A DNA stretch of 64,000 nucleotides from Streptomyces anulatus (GTDB taxonomy: Bacteria > Actinomycetota > Actinomycetes > Streptomycetales > Streptomycetaceae). Under the pieces are notes generated by a model that made no database searches, was not told the origin of the DNA, and was given only the letters and a program-made list of their open reading frames with translations. Location of the stretch: NCBI RefSeq assembly GCF_014650675.1, contig NZ_BMVK01000002.1:663880-727879 (forward strand), given 5' to 3'. Every line of letters starts with the position of its first letter. Position 1 is the first letter of the stretch. The position numbers were made by a program, and so were the translations under genes. This document shows positions 1 through 9,987 of the stretch, one piece after another.

Positions 1-1083
1 CCGGCCGTCGCCTACCTCTTCTCCGGAATCGCGATGAACGCGCTGGTCCCGGAGGTCTCGCGGTGGGTGTGGACCGCCATCGCGGTGCTCATCACCACCC
101 TGCTCAACCTGTGGGGCGTACGGGCGGCCGCCCGGGTCGGCTTCGCGGTGCTGGCCATGGAGATCGTGGTGCTGCTGGTCTTCGTGGTCTCGGCCGTGGT
201 CGTGCTCGTACGGGACGGGGCGCAGCGCGGCTGGCTGACGCCGCTGACGGGGGACTCCGGGTTCTCCATGACTGCGGTGCTGGGGGCCGTGTCGATCGCC
301 GTGCTCTCCTATCTGGGCTTCGACGCCATCGCCTCGTTCGCCGAGGAGGTGACGGGCGGCTCGCAGAAGGTGGCGCGGGCGGTGCTGTTCTGTCTGGTGC
401 TGGCCGGTGTCCTGTTCGTGGCGCAGTCGTATCTGGCGGCGCTGCTGGAGCCGGTGAGCTCGGCGGAGCTGGCGGCGGACCCGGCGGCGCAGGGGTCGGC
501 GTTCTACGACGCGGTGGACGCCTCGGTGGGGACGTGGCTGCACGATCTGGTGGCGGTCAGCAAGGCGATCGGCGCCGCGTTCGCCGCGCTGGCGGGTCAG
601 GCCGCCGCCGGCCGGCTCGTCTTCGCGATGGCCCGGGAGCGGCGCCTGCCGCCGTTCCTCGCGAAGGTCGACCCTTCGTCGGGCGTGCCGCGGGTGGCGA
701 TCCTGGGCGCGGCGATCGTGACGCTGGTGGCCGCCGTGTGGGCGGCCCGGCGCGACGACGGCCTGGACCATCTGGTCTCCGTGGTGGACATCGGCGCGCT
801 GACGGCGTTCATCCTGCTGCACGCGTCGGTGGTCGGCTGGTTCGCCGTACGCCGGATGGAGGGCCCGCCGGTGTGGTGGCGGCACGTCCTGGTCCCGGTG
901 GTCGGGGCGGGGGTGCTCGTCGCGGTCATCGTGGAGGCGACGACGTCCTCCCAGGTGGTGGGCGTCTGCTGGCTCGGGGTGGGGCTCGTGGTGCTGGCGG
1001 TGCAGGGGACGGGCCGCCGGGGCGGTATGGAGGGCCCGGGCGGCGCGGGCGGCCCGTCGGAGAAGGGGGCCCCGGTCCCGTAG
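1..1083 (+). CDS. APC-family amino acid/polyamine permease, 5' end outside window
   Basis: The reading frame is open from base 1, so the gene begins before the window; 360 residues of its C-terminal part are present. Long hydrophobic helices alternate with short loops, and the segment [16 protein letters not shown] (about bases 307-354) matches the conserved GFDxxxxxAEE helix of APC superfamily permeases. This fits an inner-membrane proton-coupled importer or exchanger of an amino acid or amine; the substrate cannot be read. The last ~25 residues are a Gly/Pro-rich cytoplasmic tail. It ends 210 bases before xseA on the same strand, with a tandem repeat array between them, so it is probably not co-transcribed by design with xseA. 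Confidence 0.9.
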   Translation, partial: PAVAYLFSGIAMNALVPEVSRWVWTAIAVLITTLLNLWGVRAAARVGFAVLAMEIVVLLVFVVSAVVVLVRDGAQRGWLTPLTGDSGFSMTAVLGAVSIAVLSYLGFDAIASFAEEVTGGSQKVARAVLFCLVLAGVLFVAQSYLAALLEPVSSAELAADPAAQGSAFYDAVDASVGTWLHDLVAVSKAIGAAFAALAGQAAAGRLVFAMARERRLPPFLAKVDPSSGVPRVAILGAAIVTLVAAVWAARRDDGLDHLVSVVDIGALTAFILLHASVVGWFAVRRMEGPPVWWRHVLVPVVGAGVLVAVIVEATTSSQVVGVCWLGVGLVVLAVQGTGRRGGMEGPGGAGGPSEKGAPVP

Positions 1084-1095
1084 GGCTTTGCGGCC

Positions 1096-1234
1096 CGTAC
1101 GACTTCGTGCCTCGTACGGCTCCGCTCCCCGTACGACTTCGTGCCCCGTACGGCTCCGCTCCCCGTAGGGCTTCGCGTCCCGTACCGCTTCGCGCCTCCC
1201 CCTACGGCTTCGCGTCCCGTACGGCTGTGCGTGG
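1096..1234. repeat. Degenerate 17-bp tandem repeat array
   Basis: About eight copies of a 17-base unit of the form CGTACGRCTTCGYGCCC fill the gap between the permease and xseA. The first four copies form two 34-base units that differ at one base (1096-1129 and 1130-1163); later copies decay. Each unit starts with CGTAC(G). It lies outside any convincing gene and resembles intergenic expansions often seen in Streptomyces. Confidence 0.85.
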
Positions 1235-1292
1235 ACGCGGACCTCCGCGCGGGGCTGGGGTCCTGTCGGTGGTGGCCGATACGCTCGCCCGT

Positions 1293-2504
1293 ATGGCTCT
1301 CAACACGTCCGCGGAAGCGCCGCTGCCCGTCGGTGAGGTGTCCCGGCTCATCGGCGGGTGGATCGACCGGCTCGGCGCCATCTGGGTGGAGGGGCAGATC
1401 ACCCAGCTGTCGCGGCGCCCGGGCGCCGGGGTCGTCTTCCTGACGCTGCGCGATCCGTCGCACGACATCTCCGTGAGCGTGACCTGTTTCCGGCAGGTCT
1501 TCGACCGGATCGCCGATGTGGTGACGGAGGGCGCGCGCGTCGTCGTGCTGGCCAAGCCCGAGTGGTACGCCCCCCGGGGGCAGCTGTCGCTGCGGGCCAC
1601 CGACATACGGCCGGTCGGCATCGGTGAGCTGCTCGTGCGGCTGGAGCAGCTGAAGAAGTCGCTCGCCGCCGAGGGGCTCTTCGCCCTGGACCGCAAGAAG
1701 CCGCTTCCGTTCCTCCCGCAGCTCGTCGGGCTGGTCTGCGGGCGGGCTTCCGCCGCCGAGCGCGATGTGCTGGAGAACGCCCGCCGTCGCTGGCCCGCCG
1801 TGCGCTTCGAGGTCCGCAACACCGCCGTGCAGGGGGTGAACGCGGTCGCCCAGGTGGTGCAGGCGGTCGAGGAGCTGGACGCGCTGGACGAGGTCGACGT
1901 GATCGTGGTGGCGCGGGGCGGCGGCAGCGTCGAGGATCTGCTGCCGTTCTCCGACGAGCAGTTGATCCGGACCGTGGCCGCCTGCCGTACGCCGGTGGTC
2001 TCCGCGATCGGCCACGAGCCCGATTCGCCGCTGCTGGACCTGGTCGCCGATCTGCGTGCCTCCACGCCCACGGACGCGGCCAAGAAGGTCGTCCCCGACG
2101 TGGGCGAGGAGCTGGAGCGGGTGCAGCAGCTGCGGGACCGGGCGCTGCGGACCGTACGGGGCTTGCTGGACCGCGAGGAGCGGGGGCTCGCGCACGCGCT
2201 GGGGCGTCCCGCGATGGAGCGGCCCCAGCGGCTGGTGGACGAGCGCGAGGCCGAGGTGGACGCGCTCCTCGGGCGCAGCCGCCGGGTGCTGGGTCATCTG
2301 CTGGACCGGGCCGATTCGGAGCTGTCGCACACGCTCGCCCGGGTCGTCTCGCTGTCTCCGGCCGCGACCCTGGAGCGGGGCTACGCGGTCCTCCAGCGGC
2401 CCGACGGGCACGTGGTCCGCTCCCCCGAGGAGGCCGGGGCGCCCGGCGAGCCGCTGCGGGCGCGGGTGTCGGAGGGCGAGTTCACGGTGCGGGTGGACGG
2501 GTGA
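1293..2504 (+). CDS. xseA: Exodeoxyribonuclease VII large subunit
   Basis: 403 residues, the usual length for actinobacterial XseA. An N-terminal OB-fold (about residues 15-110, [23 protein letters not shown]) binds single-stranded DNA. The catalytic domain follows, with the conserved [17 protein letters not shown] and [26 protein letters not shown] blocks, then a long C-terminal helical arm. With XseB it degrades single-stranded DNA from both ends to oligonucleotides in the cytoplasm. ATG 1293 is chosen because it begins directly at the conserved N-terminus; no strong Shine-Dalgarno is visible. xseB follows 138 bases downstream on the same strand, the usual pairing. Confidence 0.96.
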   Translation: MALNTSAEAPLPVGEVSRLIGGWIDRLGAIWVEGQITQLSRRPGAGVVFLTLRDPSHDISVSVTCFRQVFDRIADVVTEGARVVVLAKPEWYAPRGQLSLRATDIRPVGIGELLVRLEQLKKSLAAEGLFALDRKKPLPFLPQLVGLVCGRASAAERDVLENARRRWPAVRFEVRNTAVQGVNAVAQVVQAVEELDALDEVDVIVVARGGGSVEDLLPFSDEQLIRTVAACRTPVVSAIGHEPDSPLLDLVADLRASTPTDAAKKVVPDVGEELERVQQLRDRALRTVRGLLDREERGLAHALGRPAMERPQRLVDEREAEVDALLGRSRRVLGHLLDRADSELSHTLARVVSLSPAATLERGYAVLQRPDGHVVRSPEEAGAPGEPLRARVSEGEFTVRVDG

Positions 2505-2642
2505 GGCCGAGAGCGGGGTCGCCGGACCGGGGAGCGGGGCGGCCGTGCTCGCCACGGCCTGGGAGCAGGGCGGCCGGGCGGCCGCATCGCAGGGGCCGCA
2601 GCCCCCACATTGTCGTAACAGCTCACGCTTAGGGTGGATCAC

Positions 2643-2885
2643 ATGACGGACGACGACGGGACGACGGCGGCTGCCGCCACGGGCACGCTCGGGTACGAGC
2701 AGGCGCGGGACGAGCTGATCGAGGTCGTACGCCGGCTGGAGGCGGGCGGCACGACGCTGGAGGAGTCGCTGGCCCTGTGGGAGCGGGGCGAGGAGCTGGC
2801 GAAGGTCTGCCGGCACTGGCTGGAGGGCGCCCGCGCCCGGCTGGACGCGGCCCTGGCCCGCCCGCAGGAGGACGACCAGGGCTGA
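2643..2885 (+). CDS. xseB: Exodeoxyribonuclease VII small subunit
   Basis: An 80-residue protein with the family signature GYEQARDELIEVVRRLEAGGTTLEESLALWERGEEL in two helices. XseB subunits wrap the helical arm of XseA and are needed for nuclease activity. ATG 2643 is preferred; an in-frame GTG three codons upstream (2634) is possible. It is co-directional with xseA and probably in the same transcript. The acidic/alanine C-terminal tail is normal for the family. Confidence 0.95.
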   Translation: MTDDDGTTAAAATGTLGYEQARDELIEVVRRLEAGGTTLEESLALWERGEELAKVCRHWLEGARARLDAALARPQEDDQG

Positions 2886-2980
2886 GCGAGCGCCCGCAGG
2901 GTCCTCCGGCAGGGGGCGCGAGGCCGGCGGGGCCGCGGGGTCCGGGCAGGGAGCGCGGGGCCCGGCACGGGCGCGCCGCA

Positions 2981-3080
2981 ACCGACCGTGCGCGCGGGCA
3001 ACCGACCGTGTGCGCGGCGCAGCCGTCGGCCGCCCCGGGGCGGGCCGTCAGCGTTCGGGGTGGGCCGTCCGCGTACGGGG
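2981..3080. repeat. Two short direct repeats in the xseB-nitroreductase gap
   Basis: The 327-base gap between xseB and the nitroreductase gene contains two imperfect 20-base tandem duplications: units starting ACCGACCGTG at 2981 and 3001, and units starting GGGCCGTC at 3042 and 3062. No convincing gene is visible here; the rest of the gap carries the promoter-like sequence listed separately. Confidence 0.6.
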
Positions 3081-3139
3081 CGGAGGCCCTCGCGCAAGAC
3101 GGATGCACTGTGCAATGGATCACTCCCGGCCAGTTTTAG

Positions 3140-3169
3140 TTGAAAGTTAACCTATCTCTGGCGTACGTT
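3140..3169 (+). promoter_or_regulatory. Putative promoter of the nitroreductase gene
   Basis: TTGAAA (3140-3145) and TACGTT (3164-3169) are separated by 18 bases in an unusually AT-rich patch 45-75 bases before the start codon. The block TTAGTTGAAAGTTAACCTA overlaps the -35 and could also hold a regulator site. The sequence GCGTACGTTCGG occurs twice, around the -10 and again at about 3188. Confidence 0.4.
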
Positions 3170-3212
3170 CGGGACTTCTCCCCACCGCGTACGTTCGGAA
3201 GGTTTGCACCAG

Positions 3213-3803
3213 ATGTCCCTCGTTCTCGACTCCGCAGCCCAGGACCTCCTCTTCCGTGAGGCCCGTACCGCCAACACCTTCACCGACGAGCCGGTGACCG
3301 ACGAGCAGGTCCAGGCGATCTACGACCTGGTCAAGTTCGGACCGACCGCCTTCAACCAGTCGCCGCTGCGCGTCGTCCTGGTCCGCTCCGCCGAGGGCCG
3401 CGAGCGCCTGGTGCAGCACATGGCCGAGGGCAACCGTCCGAAGACCTCCACGGCCCCGCTGGTCGCGATCCTGGCCGCCGACAACGAGTTCCACGAGGAG
3501 CTCCCGGCGCTGCTCCCGCACTTCCCGCAGGCCAAGGACATGTTCTTCGCGGAGCGCCCGGTCCGCGAATCGGCCGCCGGCCTCAACGCCGCGCTGCAGG
3601 CCGCCTACTTCATCATCGGCGTCCGCGCCGCCGGCCTGGCCGCCGGCCCGATGACCGGCTACGACGCCGCGGGCATCCAGAAGGAGTTCCTGGACGACGA
3701 CCACGCGCCGCTGATGGTCGTCAACATCGGCAAGCCGGGCGAGGACGCCTGGTTCCCGCGCAGCCCGCGCCTCTCCTTCGACGAGGTCGTCACGACCGTC
3801 TGA
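3213..3803 (+). CDS. Nitroreductase-family flavoprotein, malonic semialdehyde reductase (RutE) type
   Basis: 196 residues, a full-length member of the RutE/HadB branch of the nitroreductase fold. It shows FREARTANTFTDEPVTDEQ, the FMN-contacting KFGPTAFNQSPLRVVLVRS block (residues ~45-65), and a C-terminal AAGLAAGPMTGYD segment. The family binds FMN and uses NAD(P)H; RutE reduces malonic semialdehyde to 3-hydroxypropionate in uracil degradation, but no rut genes are nearby, so the substrate is open. The frame has a TTG at 3204; ATG 3213 is the better start because it meets the conserved MSLVLDSAAQ N-terminus. It is convergent with the DUF4245 gene across a strong terminator. Confidence 0.85.
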   Translation: MSLVLDSAAQDLLFREARTANTFTDEPVTDEQVQAIYDLVKFGPTAFNQSPLRVVLVRSAEGRERLVQHMAEGNRPKTSTAPLVAILAADNEFHEELPALLPHFPQAKDMFFAERPVRESAAGLNAALQAAYFIIGVRAAGLAAGPMTGYDAAGIQKEFLDDDHAPLMVVNIGKPGEDAWFPRSPRLSFDEVVTTV

Positions 3804-3829
3804 GCCTTCGACGGCCCAGCCCGGCCGCC

Positions 3830-3882
3830 CGTACGCGAAGGGGCCCCGGAACACCTGGTGTTCCGGGGCCCCTTCGCGTACG
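3830..3882. terminator. Bidirectional terminator hairpin
   Basis: A near-perfect inverted repeat with ~25-base arms: CGTACGCGAAGGGGCCCCGG on the left and its complement on the right, with a tiny loop. It lies between two convergent genes and can serve both. Confidence 0.85.
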
Positions 3883-3904
3883 CGGGTGCGGAGCGGGCCG
3901 CGCG

Positions 3905-4453
3905 TCAGGAAGCCGGTGCGGCGGGCGGCGTCGTCTTCAGGGCTGCGGCCATCTCGACCAGGCTCTCCTTCGGCGCCGAGCCGGTCACCACCGTGGTGTG
4001 GCCCTTGCCGGGCAGGACGAGGGCGTTGTACTTCGCGCCCTCCCAGTACTGCCACTCCCGGCCGGCCACCGTCTCGGTGCGCCCGGTGTCCTTGGCCTTC
4101 CGGCTGACCTCGGGGACGTACGTACCCGCGGCAGTGGTGGACTGCTCGACCGCGACGTACCTGCGGTCCGCGTCGAGGAAGCCCAGGTGCCAGGCGTTGC
4201 CCTCGACGTCGTCGTACCGGACGGAGGTCGCCTTCCACTCCTTCGGCAGGCCCTCGGGCGCGGCCACCGGGTAGGGGGCGGCGGTCCGCACGGTCGCCAG
4301 CTCCACGGTGAAGTCGACGGCCTTGATCGGATCGGCGTTCTCGTCCTTCGGAATGAAGATGTAGATGACGCCCGCGCAGGCGGCGATCACCAAGGTCGAC
4401 AGGATCATGTCCCGGACTGTCTGCTTGCCTCGCTTGCTTGCCACGGGATCCAT
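3905..4453 (-). CDS. DUF4245 membrane-anchored protein
   Basis: 182 residues. A short cytoplasmic N-terminus (MDPVASKRGKQTVRDM) is followed by one membrane helix (about residues 17-34, ILSTLVIAACAGVIYIFI). The extracytoplasmic domain carries the family features: PYPVAAPEGLPKEWKATSVRY, then GREWQYWEG and a closing TTVVTGSAPKESLVEMAAAL. DUF4245 proteins occur in Actinobacteria beside glpX, as here, where the two genes are divergent with a 158-base shared upstream region. Function is unknown; the membrane anchor with an external domain suggests an envelope role. Confidence 0.85.
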   Translation of the reverse strand: MDPVASKRGKQTVRDMILSTLVIAACAGVIYIFIPKDENADPIKAVDFTVELATVRTAAPYPVAAPEGLPKEWKATSVRYDDVEGNAWHLGFLDADRRYVAVEQSTTAAGTYVPEVSRKAKDTGRTETVAGREWQYWEGAKYNALVLPGKGHTTVVTGSAPKESLVEMAAALKTTPPAAPAS

Positions 4454-4611
4454 GGTGGCACGCGGCCTGACACGCCCGGCCGCAGGGTGCCCGTCACGGC
4501 CGCGACGCCGGGGGCGCTCATGCGTGACCCGGCCTGCTCATTTTATCGACCTACCGATAGAGTCGCAGCACCCTCATATCCGGTCGTCGCCGTACAGAAA
4601 GGTGCGCTCCG

Positions 4612-5643
4612 ATGTCCGAGCATCATCTGCCGTCCCAACTGGAGGTCTCCCCGGAGGCCCCCGACCGCAACCTGGCCCTGGAGTTGGTCCGGGTCACCGA
4701 GGCCGCCGCCATGGCTGCCGGGCGCTGGGTGGGCCGCGGCGACAAGATCGGCGCCGACGGCGCCGCCGTGAAGGCCATGCGGACCCTCGTCTCGACCGTC
4801 TCGATGAACGGCGTCGTCGTCATCGGCGAGGGCGAGAAGGACGAAGCGCCCATGCTGTTCAACGGCGAACGGGTCGGCGACGGCACCGGCGCCGAGGTCG
4901 ACATCGCGGTCGACCCGATCGACGGCACCACGCTCAACGCCAAGGGCATGCCGAACGCCATCGCCGTGCTGGCCGCGGCCGACCGCGGCGCGATGTTCGA
5001 CCCGTCCGCGGTCTTCTACATGGACAAGTTGGTGACGGGGCCCGAGGCGGCGGACTTCGTCGACATCAACGCGCCCGTGTCGGTGAACATCCGGCGTGTG
5101 GCACGGGCGAAGAACTCCATGCCCGAGGACGTCACCGTCGTCATCCTCGACCGGCCCCGGCACGAGGGCATCGTCAAGGAGATCCGGGAGACCGGCGCGC
5201 GGATCAAGTTCATCTCCGACGGCGACGTCGCCGGCTCGATCATGGCGGCCCGCGAGGGCACCGGCGTCGACCTGCTGATGGGCATCGGCGGGACGCCCGA
5301 GGGCATCATCTCGGCGTGCGCCATAAAGTGCCTCGGCGGCGTCATCCAGGGCAAGCTCTGGCCCAAGGACGAGGCGGAGCGGCAGCGGGCGCTGGACGCG
5401 GGCCACGATCTGGACCGGGTGCTGTCGACCGAGGACCTGGTCAGCGGCGACAACGTGTTCTTCGTGGCGACGGGGATCACCGACGGTGAGCTGATGCGCG
5501 GTGTGCGGTACCGCGCGGAGACGGCGACCACCGAGTCGATCGTGATGCGCTCCAAGTCCGGCACGATCCGGACGATCTCCTCGACGCACCGCCTGTCGAA
5601 GCTGCGCGCCTACAGCGCCATCGACTTCGACCGCGCGAAGTAG
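4612..5643 (+). CDS. glpX: Class II fructose-1,6-bisphosphatase
   Basis: 343 residues, family length. Metal and substrate residues are present: [15 protein letters not shown] (first metal Glu/Asp), the DPIDGTT motif at residues ~103-109, and [13 protein letters not shown] plus [20 protein letters not shown] in the second half. It hydrolyses fructose 1,6-bisphosphate to fructose 6-phosphate, the committed gluconeogenic step, in the cytoplasm with Mg/Mn. The ATG is preceded by AAAGGTG about 7 bases upstream. Its place near xseAB, fumarase and phoH is conserved in actinomycetes. A strong hairpin follows the stop. Confidence 0.97.
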   Translation: MSEHHLPSQLEVSPEAPDRNLALELVRVTEAAAMAAGRWVGRGDKIGADGAAVKAMRTLVSTVSMNGVVVIGEGEKDEAPMLFNGERVGDGTGAEVDIAVDPIDGTTLNAKGMPNAIAVLAAADRGAMFDPSAVFYMDKLVTGPEAADFVDINAPVSVNIRRVARAKNSMPEDVTVVILDRPRHEGIVKEIRETGARIKFISDGDVAGSIMAAREGTGVDLLMGIGGTPEGIISACAIKCLGGVIQGKLWPKDEAERQRALDAGHDLDRVLSTEDLVSGDNVFFVATGITDGELMRGVRYRAETATTESIVMRSKSGTIRTISSTHRLSKLRAYSAIDFDRAK

Positions 5644-5690
5644 TGGGAAGCAGCGCGTAGCAGCGCGAAGCAGTCGGAACCGGAGACAGA

Positions 5691-5732
5691 GAGGGGGTGC
5701 GGGGAGCGGATCATCGCTCCCCGCACCCCCTC
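5691..5732. terminator. Terminator between glpX and the WhiB-like gene
   Basis: A perfect 18-base stem (GAGGGGGTGCGGGGAGCG and its complement) with the 6-base loop GATCAT. It sits between two convergent genes. Confidence 0.9.
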
Positions 5733-5746
5733 CCCCGTGTGCGCGT

Positions 5747-6118
5747 TCAGCCCGCCGCGGCTATGTGCTCCGACGGCGTCGCGGCCGTGAGCTCGATGTC
5801 CCGCCGCCGTCGCCGGGCCAGCGCCACCCGGCGCTCCGCGGCGGTGAGCCCGCCCCACACCCCGTACGGCTCGGGCTGCATCAGCGCGTGCTCCCGGCAC
5901 TCCACCATGACCGGACACCGGGCGCAGACCCGCTTGGCGGCCTCCTCGCGGGCCAGCCGGGCAGCGGTCGGTTCCTTCGACGGGGCGAAGAACAGGCCGG
6001 CCTCGTCCCGGCGGCAGGCCGCCTCGGAATGCCAGGGGCCCGCATCGTCCTCCCGGGCGGGGGTCCGCTGGGCCGGAACGGCGGCGACCTGCAGAGGATG
6101 ATGCGGCGGTTGCAGCAC
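5747..6118 (-). CDS. wblI: WhiB-family [4Fe-4S] transcription factor (WblI-like)
   Basis: 123 residues starting at GTG 6118, preceded by AGGAG with 7-base spacing. The four cluster-ligating cysteines are present in WHSEAACRR...[18 protein letters not shown], followed by the beta-turn motif GVWGG and a basic C-terminal segment ([13 protein letters not shown]) for DNA contact. Wbl proteins bind a nitric-oxide/oxygen-sensitive 4Fe-4S cluster and usually act with the principal sigma factor. A glpX-adjacent Wbl gene corresponds to wblI of S. coelicolor by position, from memory; the family call is firm and the paralogue name less so. A ~30-residue N-terminal extension precedes the Wbl domain. Confidence 0.88.
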   Translation of the reverse strand: MLQPPHHPLQVAAVPAQRTPAREDDAGPWHSEAACRRDEAGLFFAPSKEPTAARLAREEAAKRVCARCPVMVECREHALMQPEPYGVWGGLTAAERRVALARRRRRDIELTAATPSEHIAAAG

Positions 6119-6283
6119 GGTCTACTCCTGACGACGGCTACGGCTTCGCGAGCGAGAGTCGATGCAGCACTCCCTACCCGCTGTGCGTACGCCTATGCAC
6201 TGCGTGGCACCGGCGCGCGGCGCACCGCAATGCGCCCCTGCGGCTTTCTGGCCGATTACCGGAGGTCGTCCGTCCCGCCGTAT

Positions 6284-6976
6284 TCAGTGGCCGAGATGTT
6301 TGCGCAGCCGCCGCTGGAGGTCAGCGACGAACTTCCCCCGCTTCGGCCTGGCTTCCACGGTCCCGAACACGGAATAGCCGTTCACCACGACCACCGGCGC
6401 TTCCGCGTCCGCCGATTCGAGCGTGCGCACTTCGAAGGTGCCGAAGACGCCCGTGCCGTTGCCGCGCAGCGAAATGTTCTCCGGCACCCGGATGTCGACG
6501 CTGCCGAAGATGGACGTCGCATTGATAACGGTGAAGCGTTGGCCGAAAAGCGCTTCGGTCAGATCGATCTCCACGCTGCCGAAGAGCGCGAAGGCGTTCG
6601 TCCGGCCGCCGACCCGCCAACGACCCTTGCGGGTGGCGCTGCTGAACACCGCGACAAGATTGTCCGCGGGGCCGTCGGGGCTCTCGGGGCCGTAGACGTA
6701 CGGCTGGGAGTCCGGGCGGACCGTGGGCCCGGAGGACGCGGGCAGGTCCCGGACCATCGGCTGGAGTTCGCCGACGGTCTTGGCCCGGTAGACCAGGTCG
6801 ATCCGCTCCGCGTGCTCGTCCGCCGTCAGACGGCCCTCGGCCATCGCCTCCCGCAGGATGTCCGCGATCCGGTCGCGGTCGGCGTCGGAGGCGCGGATGT
6901 CATCGCCGTCCAGGACTTCGGCGGGCGGCGGGACGGCCGGTGCGAGGGGCTGCTGGGGCTGCTTCTCTAGGTCCAC
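6284..6976 (-). CDS. DUF1707 (SHOCT-like) protein with LiaF-like C-terminal domain
   Basis: 230 residues from GTG 6976; a TTG 15 codons upstream is in frame, but VDLEKQPQQ looks like the natural start. The DUF1707 domain (IRASDADRDRIADILREAMAEGRLTADEHAERIDLVYRAKTVGEL, about residues 26-70) is followed by a beta-rich region with repeated ALFGSVEIDL, SIFGSVDIRV, GVFGTFEVR, SVFGTVEAR segments. These repeats match the cell-wall-stress LiaF/DUF2154 beta-helix. No membrane helix is evident. DUF1707 proteins are streptomycete-rich and mostly uncharacterised; a link to envelope-stress sensing is inference from the LiaF-like half. It is divergent from the class I fumarase. Confidence 0.8.
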   Translation of the reverse strand: MDLEKQPQQPLAPAVPPPAEVLDGDDIRASDADRDRIADILREAMAEGRLTADEHAERIDLVYRAKTVGELQPMVRDLPASSGPTVRPDSQPYVYGPESPDGPADNLVAVFSSATRKGRWRVGGRTNAFALFGSVEIDLTEALFGQRFTVINATSIFGSVDIRVPENISLRGNGTGVFGTFEVRTLESADAEAPVVVVNGYSVFGTVEARPKRGKFVADLQRRLRKHLGH

Positions 6977-7059
6977 CGGCCCAGCGTACCCAGACGCGAT
7001 AGATCGCGACCACCCCTCCAACCGGCGTGCCCCGGCCGCGCCGCACTCCGGGACGGCGT

Positions 7060-7078
7060 CCAGGTGAGCCTTACCTCA
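7060..7078. promoter_or_regulatory. Candidate DmdR/IdeR iron box upstream of class I fumarase
   Basis: The core AGGTGAGCCTTACCT (7062-7076) matches 14 of 15 positions of the central part of the Streptomyces DmdR1 consensus TTAGGTTAGGCTCACCTAA read on the opposite strand; over all 19 bases 15 or so agree. It lies 89 bases before the fumarase start, where a promoter would be expected. The gene it precedes encodes an iron-sulfur enzyme. Confidence 0.6.
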
Positions 7079-7166
7079 CAGGATCCTCCCGGCGGCGGCG
7101 CTCTACCCTGGTGGATGCGCTGCCCGAGGGAGGTCAGCCGCTGTCACCGAGTGAGGAATGGCCGTC

Positions 7167-8837
<1,671 letters not shown>

Positions 8838-8863
8838 CCCGGCTCCGTACGGAGCAGTACCCG

Positions 8864-8895
8864 GGGAGGGCCCGTCCGCGCGGACGGGCCCTCCC
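8864..8895. terminator. Terminator between fumarase and LuxR regulator
   Basis: A perfect 32-base palindrome, with arms GGGAGGGCCCGTCCGC and complement. It separates the fumarase from the convergent regulator gene and marks the left edge of the biosynthetic cluster. Confidence 0.85.
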
Positions 8896-8903
8896 TCGTG
8901 TCC

Positions 8904-9905
8904 TCAGTCGTCCAGCAGGCCCGAGGTCGCGACCAGATACCCCAGCTGCGCCCGGCTGTTGCTGCCCAGCTGCTCGGAGACCTTGCGCATGTGCTCGGCG
9001 ACGCTGCGGCGGCTCATGCCGATCCGGCGGGCGATGGCGGCGTCCGTCTCGCCGTTGACGACGGCCTGGAGGATGGCGCGCTGGAGGTCGGAGGTGACGA
9101 CGGGGCTGCGCAGCGGCGCGCGTTCGGGGCGGACCGGGACGGCGCGGGACCACGCCTCGTCGAAGTGGCGGACCAGGAAGCGGACCAGCGACGGGTGCTG
9201 GACGCGCAGGGCGGTGTGCGGCTCGTCGGAGAACGGGATGAGTGCGAGGTCCCGGTCGAAGACGATGAACCGGTCCGCGACCTCGGCAAGGGTCCTGATC
9301 TCGGCGCCCTCGGCGGTCACCTGCTCGATGTAGGCGAGCGTGGTGCGGTCCGAGCGGACGGTGTGCTGGTAGAGGGTCCGCTGCCGGATGCCGCGGCGCA
9401 GGTTGCCCAGGTCGCGCGGGAGCGACTGCTCCAGGACGTGGGCCGGGCGCCCGCCGCCGGGGTGGGCGGTGCGCACCTCGGCGCGGCAGCCGCTGACCCC
9501 GGCGTCCAGGGCCTTGCTGATGACGGCCGCGCCGGAGAGCCGGGTGAGGGCGGGGCGTTCCTGCCGGTGCATCTCGGCGTAGAGGCCCTCGAAGGCGGCG
9601 AGGGTGGCGCGGGCGGAGCGCAGGGTGCGGCGCTGCTCGACGATCGCCTCCTCGATCGGGGCGAGCGCGGCGAACGAGGCGGTCTCCGGTGGTACGGGGA
9701 TGAGGTAGCCGGGTGACTCCTGGTCGGCCACCATCAGGTGCAGGGACCGCAGGCAGGGGGGCGCGGCGCCGGCCGGGAGGCCGCCCACCGTCAGCGCACG
9801 GCGATAGGCCGCGAGCGCCGCCTCGCAGGGTTGTTCCGGTATCGACCGGTCCGAGGGTGATTCACGGCAATCACATACCGGTGAGGGGGAATGATCGTCC
9901 TTCAC
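8904..9905 (-). CDS. LuxR-type HTH transcriptional regulator of the biosynthetic cluster
   Basis: 333 residues from GTG 9905, the only start before the conserved CEAALAAYRRALTVGG segment. The architecture is the streptomycete type with an N-terminal winged/TrmB-like region, a central sensor-like region (about residues 90-250) that often receives no phosphate, and a C-terminal HTH_LuxR (about residues 265-330) with LQRAILQAVVNGETDAAIARRIGMSRRSVAEHMRKVSEQLGSNSRAQLG. It is divergent from the exporter gene and most likely controls the cluster; the ligand is unknown. Two dyads lie in or next to its 5' end (9857-9874 and ~9901-9929). Confidence 0.88.
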   Translation of the reverse strand: MKDDHSPSPVCDCRESPSDRSIPEQPCEAALAAYRRALTVGGLPAGAAPPCLRSLHLMVADQESPGYLIPVPPETASFAALAPIEEAIVEQRRTLRSARATLAAFEGLYAEMHRQERPALTRLSGAAVISKALDAGVSGCRAEVRTAHPGGGRPAHVLEQSLPRDLGNLRRGIRQRTLYQHTVRSDRTTLAYIEQVTAEGAEIRTLAEVADRFIVFDRDLALIPFSDEPHTALRVQHPSLVRFLVRHFDEAWSRAVPVRPERAPLRSPVVTSDLQRAILQAVVNGETDAAIARRIGMSRRSVAEHMRKVSEQLGSNSRAQLGYLVATSGLLDD

Positions 9906-9987
9906 AAGGATGCAGATTACCTTTGTGCAATCGGGAGTCCCCCGTCCGGCGTCCGTGCTCGACGAGTATGTCCGGGTGACATCTGGA
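9906..9987. promoter_or_regulatory. Divergent control region between LuxR regulator and MFS exporter
   Basis: The 82 bases between the two chosen starts must hold both promoters. An imperfect dyad CACAAGG (9903-9909) / CCTTTGTG (9920-9927) overlaps the regulator start codon, and a perfect 6-6-6 dyad GTGATT-N6-AATCAC lies just inside the regulator gene at 9857-9874. Either may be an operator. No clear -35/-10 pair is recognised. Confidence 0.35.

Noticed and set aside
63..1292. Apparent long extension of the xseA frame upstream
   Set aside because: It overlaps the permease in another frame and the repeat array; composition is Arg/Gly-rich shadow sequence and ATG 1293 meets the conserved XseA N-terminus.
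597..2981. Long minus-strand open frames across the permease and xseA
   Set aside because: They are antisense shadows of real genes without recognisable domains.
3133..3155. AT-rich TTAGTTGAAAGTTAACCTA block as a second iron box
   Set aside because: Only the AACCTA end fits; alignment with the DmdR consensus fails over the rest.
9910..9987. ATG 9910 as start of the MFS exporter
   Set aside because: It would sit four bases from the divergent regulator start and leave no promoter; ATG 9988 has a better Shine-Dalgarno.
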